Source: Candidatus Dormiibacterota bacterium
Lineage (GTDB): Bacteria > Chloroflexota > Dormibacteria > UBA8260
NCBI GenBank assembly: GCA_955652455.1
Contig: CATPBU010000242.1
Coordinates: 1 to 5,485 of the forward strand
Direction: 5' to 3'
DNA: 5,485 nt
The position numbers were made by a program, and so were the translations under genes. Positions 1 through 5,485 of this stretch are shown piece after piece. Numbering within the stretch: the stretch's first letter is position 1; each line of letters starts with the position of its first letter. The notes beneath the pieces were generated by a model, which was not told where the DNA came from, ran no database searches, and worked only from the letters and a program-made list of their open reading frames with translations.

Positions 1-948
1 GTCCAGGAATCCGTTCTGGCGCATCCACTCGTCAGAGAAGAACTTGGTCAGGTAGTTGCGCCCGGTGTCGGGGAGGAGCACAACGACCACCGTGTCCGGG
101 TCGGTCTCAGCGGCAACCACGAGCGACGCGTGCAGAGCCATGCCCGCCGAACCGCCGACCAGGATCCCCTCCTCGCGGGCCAGCCGGCGAGCAGCGAGGA
201 ACGCCTGGCGGTCGGTGACCTGGACGATGCGGTCGACAACGGCGGGGTCGAACGTACCCGGCCAGAAATCCTCACCGACGCCCTCGATCTTGTAGGGGGC
301 GATCGGTCCGGAGTAGATCGATCCCTCGGGGTCGGCGCCGACCACCTGGATCGCCGGGTTCTGCTCCTTGAGATACCGGCCGGCGCCACTGATCGTCCCG
401 CCGGTGCCGACGCCGGCGACGAAGACGGCGATGCGCCCGTCGGTCTGCCGCCACAGCTCCGGACCGGTGGTCTGGTAATGGGCCTGAGGGTTCTTGACAT
501 TGAAGTACTGGTTGGGCTGAAAGGCGCCCGGGATCTCACGCGCGAGCCGGTCGGCCACCGAGTAGTACGACTGCGGCGACTCGCGGTCGACGTTGGTGGG
601 GCAGACCACGACGTCGGCTCCGTAGGCCTTGAGCAGGCTGATCTTCTCGGCCGACATCTTGTCGGGCATGACGAAGATCATCTTGTAGCCCTTGATCGCG
701 GCGACCATCGCCAGGCCGTGGCCGGTGTTACCCGAGGTGGGTTCGACGATGGTGCCGCCGCGGCGCAGCTGGCCGCTGTGCTCGGCCTCCTCGACCATGC
801 CGAGAGCGATGCGATCCTTGACGCTGCCCCCGGGGTTGAGCTGCTCGAGCTTGGCGAGCACCGTTGCGCCGACCCCCCTGGTCATGGCGTGCAGCCGCAC
901 CAACGGTGTGTTGCCGACCAGGTCCAGGATGCTCTCGGAATACTCCAC
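1..948 (-). CDS. cbs: Cystathionine beta-synthase, PLP catalytic domain (3' end beyond window)
   Basis: The gene encodes a PLP-dependent fold-type II enzyme that condenses L-serine (or O-acetylserine) with homocysteine to cystathionine in the cytosol, the first step of transsulfuration. The window holds 316 residues. The PLP lysine is K44 in GGSVKDR, the substrate loop TSGNTG is at 71-76, the phosphate-binding GTGGT is at 181-185, the ring-contacting serine is probably S267 in GGSAG, and the family motif DTGRNYLTK is at 294-302. EGVGEDFWP (222-230), with the NPQAHYQTTGPE stretch (153-164), points to cystathionine beta-synthase rather than plain cysteine synthase CysK. There is no N-terminal heme-binding extension of the animal type. 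Actinobacterial homologues are about 460 residues with a C-terminal pair of CBS regulatory domains; that part would lie to the left of the window and cannot be seen. The start is GTG at 948, 29 bp after the glucan phosphorylase stop, with no clear Shine-Dalgarno. The frame is open further upstream, but alignment to the family supports this start. It is probably the third gene of the operon. An O-acetylserine-dependent variant cannot be excluded. Confidence 0.9.
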   Translation of the reverse strand, partial: MEYSESILDLVGNTPLVRLHAMTRGVGATVLAKLEQLNPGGSVKDRIALGMVEEAEHSGQLRRGGTIVEPTSGNTGHGLAMVAAIKGYKMIFVMPDKMSAEKISLLKAYGADVVVCPTNVDRESPQSYYSVADRLAREIPGAFQPNQYFNVKNPQAHYQTTGPELWRQTDGRIAVFVAGVGTGGTISGAGRYLKEQNPAIQVVGADPEGSIYSGPIAPYKIEGVGEDFWPGTFDPAVVDRIVQVTDRQAFLAARRLAREEGILVGGSAGMALHASLVVAAETDPDTVVVVLLPDTGRNYLTKFFSDEWMRQNGFLD

Positions 949-977
949 TGTTGCGATTCTAGGCCGCGAATGGCGCT

Positions 978-3179
978 CTACTCGTCGGCGGTGGCGCGCA
1001 GGGCGTACACCGTATCGACGTAGTCCCGCACCATGCGGGTGGCCGAAAAGCGCGGTCCGTTGGTGCGCAGGGAACGCTTCATGCGGCGCACCCAGCCGCG
1101 CGGGATGCCGTCCGCATCGCGGTCGTAGAACAGGGGAGCCACGTCGTGCTCGAGCAGGTCATAGAAAGATGCGGCGTCTCGGGTGTCCTGGATACCCGGA
1201 TCGAAGACGGGGTCGCCCGGGATGGCCCAGCCGTTCTCGCCGTCGAACGCCTCCGCCCACCAGCCGTCGAGGACGGAGAGGTTGAGGCCGCCATTGAGGA
1301 CCACCTTCATCCCGCTGGTGCCACTGGCCTCCAGCGGTGGCCGGGGCAGGTTGATCCAGAGGTCGCAGCCGGCGACCAGCCGTGAGGCGATGCCGAGGTC
1401 GTAGTTGTCGAGAAACGCTACCCGCTCTCCCGCGTGGGGCAGGAGTTTGAAGCTGAACAGGCCCTGCGCCGAACGCTTACCCTCCTCGTCGTCGGGGTGT
1501 GCCTTGCCCGCGAGGATGAGCTGCAGCGGGTGCTCGTTGCTGGCAAGCAGGTCGGCGACGCGCTGAGGCTCCATAGTGAGAAGGTAGAGCCGCTTGTAGG
1601 TTGCCAGCCGCCGAGCGAAACCGATCGTCAGCGTGTCGGCGCTGAAACCTCGCTCTGCCGCTGCGACGAGGTCGCGGCTGTCGCTGCGCGCCAGCCGGGT
1701 CGCCACGCTGCGGTCGCGCACGTACTCAACGAACTCAGCGCGGAGCAACGAGCGCAGCTGCCACATCTCCGCATCAGGGATGTTGTCGACGGGCGCCCAC
1801 GTCGCCGGGTCCGCCTGCCGCGCGATCCATCCGGGGGCGAGGTGGCGGTCGAGCAGCTCGCGCATCGACGTGGCCATCCACGTGGGCGCATGCACCCCGT
1901 TGGTGACGTGGCCGATGGGAACGGTGTCGGCTGGCCGCTCTGGGAACAGCGGCTGCCACATCTGCCGGGCCACCTCGCCGTGGCGGCGGCTGACGCCGTT
2001 TGCAGCCCGGCTCATCTTGATACCGAGCGGAGTCATCACGAACGCCTCGGCGGGGTTGTCGGCACGGGTCCGGCCGAGCTGCAGAAAGCTCTCCACGTCC
2101 ATCCCGATCTCGGACGGGTAGTCGCCGAGAACCTCGGCGATCTCGGCGATGTCATATCCCTCGTTGCCGGCGCCGACCGGAGTGTGGGTGGTGAAGACGG
2201 TGCGTTCGCGCGCGTTGGCGAACGCGGTGTGCCTGTCGACGCCCGCCGCGATCTCGCGCCGAGCCAGCTCCAGCGGAGCGAGCGCAGCATGCCCCTCATT
2301 GAGGTGCACCACCAACGGGTCCATTCCCATGGCGGCGAGTGCACGCATCGAGCCGATACCGAGCAATGCGTACTGCGCCAGCCTGATGCCGCGATCGCTC
2401 TCGTACAAGCGTGCGGTGATCCAGCGGTCGGTCCGCGAGTTCTCGGGCCGATCGGCGTCGAGCAGCAGGAGAGACACGCGGCCCACGTGCACGCGCCACA
2501 CCTGCACAGTCAGCTGGCGCCCGCGCAGCGGCACCGTCACCGTCAGGGGCCGGCCCTCCTCGTTGCGGACAAGCACGGCCGGAACGCGCTCGGGGTCAAG
2601 CGGGATCCAGTACTCATGCTGGTAGCCACTGCGGTCCATCCTCTGGAGGAAGTACCCCTGGCGGTAGAGGAGGCCCACCGCCACCATCGGCAGGGCGAGG
2701 TCGCTGGCCTCCTTGAGGATGTCGCCGGCGAGCACGCCGAGCCCGCCCGCGTAGATGGGCAGCGACTGGTGGACGGCGAACTCCGCACAGAGAAATGCGA
2801 CCGGATGGTGCGGGGAAGCGCGGCAGGGCAGCTGCGGGCGTCTGTTGTCCTCCTCGACCACACGGAGCACGGTGTGCGCCCTCTCGATCAACTCGCCGTC
2901 GGCTGCGGCCCGCTCCAGCGATGACGTCGACGCTTCCAGCAGCAGCCTGATCGGGTTGCGGCCGCACTGTTCCCACCGCACCGCGTCGATGGCCGCGAAC
3001 AGATCCTCGCCGCCCGGCGTCCACGACCAGCAGTAGTTGTACGCCACCCGTGCGAAGACCGACATTGCAGCCGGCAGCCGGATGGCGAGGTCGTGGGCCG
3101 CGCGGGCAACGTCGGCGCTACCGTCGAGCAGCTGCGTGGTGCCTGCGGCGGTGTCGGTCACGGGCGCGTAGCCTGCCAC
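978..3179 (-). CDS. glgP: Alpha-glucan (glycogen/maltodextrin) phosphorylase, GT35 short form
   Basis: The enzyme is a cytosolic PLP-dependent phosphorylase that releases glucose-1-phosphate from the non-reducing ends of glycogen or maltodextrins. The 733-residue product starts with the N-terminal domain found in the non-classical phosphorylases (DUF3417 type, about 15-115, with YNYCWSWTPGGEDLF at 47-61). The catalytic body follows: CAEFAVHQSLPIYAGGLGVLAGD (131-153, quoted in part), HLNEGHAAL (292-300), THTPVGAGNEGYD (331-343), GHVTNGVHAPTW (423-434), the phosphate-site segment FARRLATYKR (521-530), and EASGTSGMK (617-625), with K625 the expected PLP Schiff-base lysine. The C-terminus ends soon after FSATRMVRDYV, about 108 residues past the lysine. 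Actinobacterial relatives of about 850 residues carry an extra C-terminal part that is absent here, so this resembles the shorter forms. The start is GTG at 3179: an in-frame TGA lies 12 bases upstream, so it is the earliest possible start. GTG at 3161 (residue 7) is an alternative, with a weak GGCAGG upstream. It lies 38 bp after rpe and 29 bp before cbs. The substrate (glycogen or maltodextrin) cannot be told from sequence. Confidence 0.93.
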   Translation of the reverse strand: MAGYAPVTDTAAGTTQLLDGSADVARAAHDLAIRLPAAMSVFARVAYNYCWSWTPGGEDLFAAIDAVRWEQCGRNPIRLLLEASTSSLERAAADGELIERAHTVLRVVEEDNRRPQLPCRASPHHPVAFLCAEFAVHQSLPIYAGGLGVLAGDILKEASDLALPMVAVGLLYRQGYFLQRMDRSGYQHEYWIPLDPERVPAVLVRNEEGRPLTVTVPLRGRQLTVQVWRVHVGRVSLLLLDADRPENSRTDRWITARLYESDRGIRLAQYALLGIGSMRALAAMGMDPLVVHLNEGHAALAPLELARREIAAGVDRHTAFANARERTVFTTHTPVGAGNEGYDIAEIAEVLGDYPSEIGMDVESFLQLGRTRADNPAEAFVMTPLGIKMSRAANGVSRRHGEVARQMWQPLFPERPADTVPIGHVTNGVHAPTWMATSMRELLDRHLAPGWIARQADPATWAPVDNIPDAEMWQLRSLLRAEFVEYVRDRSVATRLARSDSRDLVAAAERGFSADTLTIGFARRLATYKRLYLLTMEPQRVADLLASNEHPLQLILAGKAHPDDEEGKRSAQGLFSFKLLPHAGERVAFLDNYDLGIASRLVAGCDLWINLPRPPLEASGTSGMKVVLNGGLNLSVLDGWWAEAFDGENGWAIPGDPVFDPGIQDTRDAASFYDLLEHDVAPLFYDRDADGIPRGWVRRMKRSLRTNGPRFSATRMVRDYVDTVYALRATADE

Positions 3180-3205
3180 GCAGGCCGGTCAGCGCGCCGA
3201 GCGGA

Positions 3206-3227
3206 CCGAGCCGAGGCTCAGCTCGGC
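3206..3227 (-). other. Competing GC-rich hairpins over the rpe stop codon
   Basis: Two overlapping inverted repeats are present around the end of rpe: CCGAGC/GCTCGG (3206-3211 with 3221-3226, 9-nt loop) and GCCGAG/CTCGGC (3210-3215 with 3222-3227, 6-nt loop). They cannot form at the same time. There is no T-run after either on the minus strand, so neither looks like an intrinsic terminator. They could affect mRNA stability or glgP translation, or be a by-product of high GC. Confidence 0.25.
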
Positions 3228-3910
3228 AGCGAGGCGAGGATCGCCCGCACCCCTGCTCCCGGACCACGAGCGTGGCCGAAGACCGCCGTCCCCGCAACCA
3301 ACACCGTCGCGCCCGCGGCCACGCAGTCACGCGCATTCTGTTCGTCGACCCCGCCGTCCACCTCGAGCTCGGTGGGCAGGCCGCGGCGGTCGATCTCGAC
3401 GCGGAGCGCGGCCACCTTCTCGAGAGTGTGCGGGATCAGCCTCTGACCGCCGAAGCCCGGGTTGATTGTCATCACCAGGGCGAGGTCGCATACCTCGAGC
3501 ACGTCGTTGAGCGAGGTCACCGGCGTGCTCGGGTTGATCGCCGCGCCTGCGCGGCAGTCGAGCCCGCGGATAGTTGTGAGGCTGCGATGCAGGTGCGGCG
3601 AGACCTCTTGGTGGACGGTGATCCCGTCGGCGCCGGCTGCGGCGAACGTCTCGAGGTGCCGCTCCGGCTCGCGGATCATCAGATGCAGTTCGAGGGGCAG
3701 GCTGGTCTCGCGCCGCAGGGCTCGGACCGTATCGGTACCGAAGGTGAAGTTGGGGACGAAGCTGCCATCCATGACGTCGACGTGAAGACGTTCCGCGCCG
3801 CTCTCCTCGAGCCCATGGACCGCGTCGGCGAGGCGGGCGAAGTCGGCGGCGAGCAGGCTCGGGGCGATGCAGACGGCGCCCGGGCACGCCGGCCAGGTGG
3901 AGCGGGGCAC
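3218..3910 (-). CDS. rpe: Ribulose-phosphate 3-epimerase
   Basis: The enzyme is a TIM-barrel metalloenzyme that interconverts D-ribulose-5-phosphate and D-xylulose-5-phosphate in the pentose phosphate pathway (and the Calvin cycle where present). The 230 residues cover the complete fold at normal family length. Visible signatures are IAPSLLAADFARL (15-27), HVDVMDGSFVPN (43-54), ELHLMI (74-79), the flexible active-site loop MTINPGFGGQ (147-156), EVDGGV (183-188) and the phosphate-binding AGTAVFG (206-212). The metal and acid/base residues of the family map to H43, D45, H76 and D185, all present. The loop has Thr-Ile where Ser-Val is commoner, a conservative change. The start is GTG at 3910; an in-frame TAG at 3920-3922 rules out a longer protein. 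This leaves about a dozen extra residues before the first strand, which may be a slightly long N-terminus. No good Shine-Dalgarno is seen. It is the first gene of the minus-strand operon, transcribed away from the histidine kinase gene. Confidence 0.96.
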   Translation of the reverse strand: MPRSTWPACPGAVCIAPSLLAADFARLADAVHGLEESGAERLHVDVMDGSFVPNFTFGTDTVRALRRETSLPLELHLMIREPERHLETFAAAGADGITVHQEVSPHLHRSLTTIRGLDCRAGAAINPSTPVTSLNDVLEVCDLALVMTINPGFGGQRLIPHTLEKVAALRVEIDRRGLPTELEVDGGVDEQNARDCVAAGATVLVAGTAVFGHARGPGAGVRAILASLPS

Positions 3911-4036
3911 CTGTCGAGACTAGCCGATGACCGGGGGCCGCGCCGTCGACCGAAACCTTCAAAAGCGTCAATACAGTCAGAAGGCGCTGTATGAATTGGG
4001 ACAGGCGCGTAAAGTTAGTGTGGTAATGGTAGGTTC
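3911..4036. promoter_or_regulatory. Divergent intergenic region between rpe and the histidine kinase gene
   Basis: These 126 bp separate two divergent genes and must hold promoters for both unless either is read through from elsewhere. The stretch from about 3950 to 4036 is visibly richer in A and T than the coding DNA. Hexamer matches are weak. On the plus strand, TATGAA at 3990-3995 is a possible -10 without a good -35 at the right distance, and TTGGGA at 3996-4001 is a possible -35 without a good -10. On the minus strand, TTCATA (3992-3997) and TATTGA (3970-3975) are 16 bp apart and could form a poor promoter for rpe. The location follows from gene layout; the individual elements are guesses. 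A dyad lies inside and is listed separately. Confidence 0.5.
3971..3992. promoter_or_regulatory. 22-bp inverted repeat, possible operator
   Basis: The arms ATACAG (3971-3976) and CTGTAT (3987-3992) are exact inverted copies around a 10-bp spacer. The site lies in the less GC-rich part of the divergent region, about 60 bp from the rpe start and 45 bp from the kinase start, where a bound regulator could affect both genes. It also overlaps the weak hexamers noted for either strand. Six-base arms can occur by chance, and no regulator gene is visible to pair with it, so the operator role is inference. Confidence 0.3.
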
Positions 4037-5485
4037 ATGAACGCGCGGGACATTCTCACTCCCGACCCCGAACGAGCGCTTGGCAGCGCCTTCGGCGATC
4101 TGCTCAGGGTCATTCGCGGCGACGTCCGCAGCAGTGACGACGGCGATGCGGTGGCGGGGATGCTGGTCCGGCACGCGCTCATCACGCCGGTCAGGGGTTG
4201 TGCCGTCTGCGTCCTCGACGGTGACCAGTCGGTCCGCGTGGCCGGCGTCGCGGGCGACACGGGGGCGGTGCTCGCAGGCTCGCTCTGGCCACTGGCAGGC
4301 TCACCCGTATCCGAGGCGCTCGCCGGCCCGTCGGCACTGCAACCGGTCAACGCGAGGCTGAGCCCGCTTGGCCGGGCTCTGTCCAGTGCCGGCGAGGTCG
4401 GGCTGACAGCGCTTCCGCTCAGAATCGGTGAACATGGCGGCGGCGAGCCCACCTCGCTCGGCGCCCTGCTCCTCCTCCGCGATCCGGGAACACCACTTTC
4501 CGACACAGAACGCGATTTTCTCGAGGGCTTCGCGTCGCTGGTCACGTTGGCGGTGCTGCAGGCGGCGCCTGCCCAGGACTGGGAGCAGCGCGCCCGGCGG
4601 CTGCGCGGCAATGTCGACGCAGTCGTCGACCTGGCCAGCTCGCTGGACGCTCACAAGAACATCCCGCGCGTCCTGGAGCAGGTCTGCGCCGCCGTCGACG
4701 GGAACCGGGCGACGCTGCTGCGCGTCGACGGCGAGGACTTGGTCATCGAGGGTGTTCATGACGTCGACGGTGAGACGGTGGTCCCCGATTGGCGTGGCCG
4801 CGTCGACAGCCAGGAGATGCTGCTCGCGGCCCGACAGTCGGGAGCCGTCGTGGTGGGTGGCAACATCGCCTACGAGCACCTGCCGGAGGAGCTCAAGGAC
4901 GCGTTCACCGACGTCAAACACACCATCATCCTTCCGCTGCGCAGCGGCGACAGCGTGGCAGGTTTCCTGATGGTGTTCCGCCGTCATGAGCGGCCCTTTA
5001 TCCACGACGACGCCGGCGCCCTCCAACAGCTCGGCGACGTGGCCCTCCAGGCATTGCGCAACTCGCGGCTGTACGCGGATGCTCGCGCAGCATCGGAGGC
5101 GATGTCGTCGTTCCTCAACCTCGTCGTCCACGACCTCCGCGCCCCTCTGACAGTGCTCTCCGGGTACGTGGACCTCCTGCGCAACGGCACCTACGGTCCC
5201 GCGCCGGCTGGATGGGCGAGACCGATGGAGCTGATCACCGCCAAGCTCCATGAGCTGCACCGGCTCGTCGACGACATCCTGCTGGCCGCGCGACTCGACA
5301 GCGGAGCGGTGCCCACGACCACCGCAGCGCTCGACCTGAATGACGCCGTCCTTCGTGCCGGGGTGCGCATCCAGGCACGAGCCGAGCTGGCCGGCGCCAC
5401 CGTCGAGACCGCACCGTCAGCGGTTCCGGTTACGGCGTGGGCCGACAGCTTCCATGTCGACCGGATTCTCGACAACCTGATCAAC
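4037..5485 (+). CDS. Soluble GAF-GAF sensor histidine kinase (3' end beyond window)
   Basis: This is a two-component sensor kinase expected to autophosphorylate on a histidine and pass the phosphate to a response regulator. The 483 residues seen contain no signal peptide or membrane segment, so it should act in the cytosol. Domains in order: a divergent GAF-like region at about 38-176, a second GAF-like domain at about 190-345, a helical linker (about 340-356), the HisKA dimerisation domain at about 354-422 with H-box VVHDLRAPLTVLSGYVDLL (H365), and the beginning of the HATPase domain with the N-box RILDNLIN at 476-483, where the window ends. The G-boxes would lie further right. GAF assignments rest on size, hydrophobic pattern and the strand-like LGALLLLRD (141-149) and SVAGFLMVFRR (306-316) segments; the ligand is unknown. 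The first GAF has a CxxC pair (C55, C58). ATG at 4037 is the first possible start after an in-frame TAG at 4016-4018, with a weak GGTAGG three bases upstream of it. It is divergent from rpe. No partner regulator is in view. Confidence 0.88.
   Translation, partial: MNARDILTPDPERALGSAFGDLLRVIRGDVRSSDDGDAVAGMLVRHALITPVRGCAVCVLDGDQSVRVAGVAGDTGAVLAGSLWPLAGSPVSEALAGPSALQPVNARLSPLGRALSSAGEVGLTALPLRIGEHGGGEPTSLGALLLLRDPGTPLSDTERDFLEGFASLVTLAVLQAAPAQDWEQRARRLRGNVDAVVDLASSLDAHKNIPRVLEQVCAAVDGNRATLLRVDGEDLVIEGVHDVDGETVVPDWRGRVDSQEMLLAARQSGAVVVGGNIAYEHLPEELKDAFTDVKHTIILPLRSGDSVAGFLMVFRRHERPFIHDDAGALQQLGDVALQALRNSRLYADARAASEAMSSFLNLVVHDLRAPLTVLSGYVDLLRNGTYGPAPAGWARPMELITAKLHELHRLVDDILLAARLDSGAVPTTTAALDLNDAVLRAGVRIQARAELAGATVETAPSAVPVTAWADSFHVDRILDNLIN

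Noticed and set aside
130..1023. A 297-codon open frame on the plus strand opposite cbs
   Set aside because: It overlaps cbs and the end of glgP entirely on the other strand and has low-complexity, His/Asp/Gly-rich composition typical of an antisense shadow.
1434..2924. A 496-codon open frame on the plus strand opposite the glucan phosphorylase gene
   Set aside because: It is antisense to a gene with unmistakable phosphorylase motifs. Its translation shows no recognisable domain, and long antisense frames are expected in high-GC DNA with few stop codons.
3180..3217. Possible intrinsic terminator between rpe and glgP
   Set aside because: The hairpins have no following T-run on the minus strand and the gap is only 38 bp, so read-through into glgP is more likely.
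3050..3994. A 314-codon open frame on the plus strand covering rpe
   Set aside because: It is antisense to rpe, whose metal-binding and loop motifs are all intact. Its product is Arg/Ala/Gly-rich with no family signature.
3977..4174. A 65-codon minus-strand frame spanning the intergenic region and kinase start
   Set aside because: Most of it is antisense to the kinase N-terminus, no Shine-Dalgarno or family similarity is seen, and it would occupy the divergent promoter region.
4301..5260. A 319-codon open frame on the minus strand opposite the histidine kinase
   Set aside because: The plus strand carries the HisKA H-box and N-box in a continuous frame. The minus-strand product has no recognisable motif.

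Overview
The window is high-GC, gene-dense bacterial chromosome. It carries four protein-coding genes, two of them cut by the window edges. The strong GC preference at third codon positions, three GTG starts, weak Shine-Dalgarno sequences and the sequence types of the enzymes fit an actinobacterium or another high-GC terrestrial lineage such as Dormibacterota or Chloroflexota. The sequence alone does not decide which. I see no rRNA, tRNA, CRISPR array, insertion sequence, attachment site or origin.

Layout. Three genes run leftwards on the minus strand from about 3910: ribulose-phosphate 3-epimerase (rpe, 3218-3910), a short-form alpha-glucan (glycogen/maltodextrin) phosphorylase of family GT35 (978-3179), and the catalytic part of a cystathionine beta-synthase (948 down to the left edge). 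The gaps are 38 and 29 bp, so they probably form one operon. A 126-bp intergenic region (3911-4036), partly less GC-rich, separates this operon from a divergent plus-strand gene. That gene starts at 4037 and runs off the right edge. It encodes a soluble sensor histidine kinase with an N-terminal region that looks like two GAF domains, then HisKA and the start of an HATPase domain.

How the genes may work together. The phosphorylase releases glucose-1-phosphate from storage glucan. The epimerase interconverts ribulose-5-phosphate and xylulose-5-phosphate in the pentose phosphate pathway. Cystathionine beta-synthase joins serine and homocysteine in the transsulfuration route to cysteine. The first two are both central sugar-phosphate enzymes. 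The third is metabolically separate and may only share transcription. The divergent kinase shares the upstream region, which contains a 22-bp dyad that could be an operator, but nothing in the window shows that the kinase controls the operon.

I found no strong evidence of a new biological system. The points most worth checking are the shared intergenic dyad, the H-box of the kinase (alanine at His+4), a CxxC pair in its first sensor region, the shortened C-terminus of the phosphorylase, and the unusual gene order.
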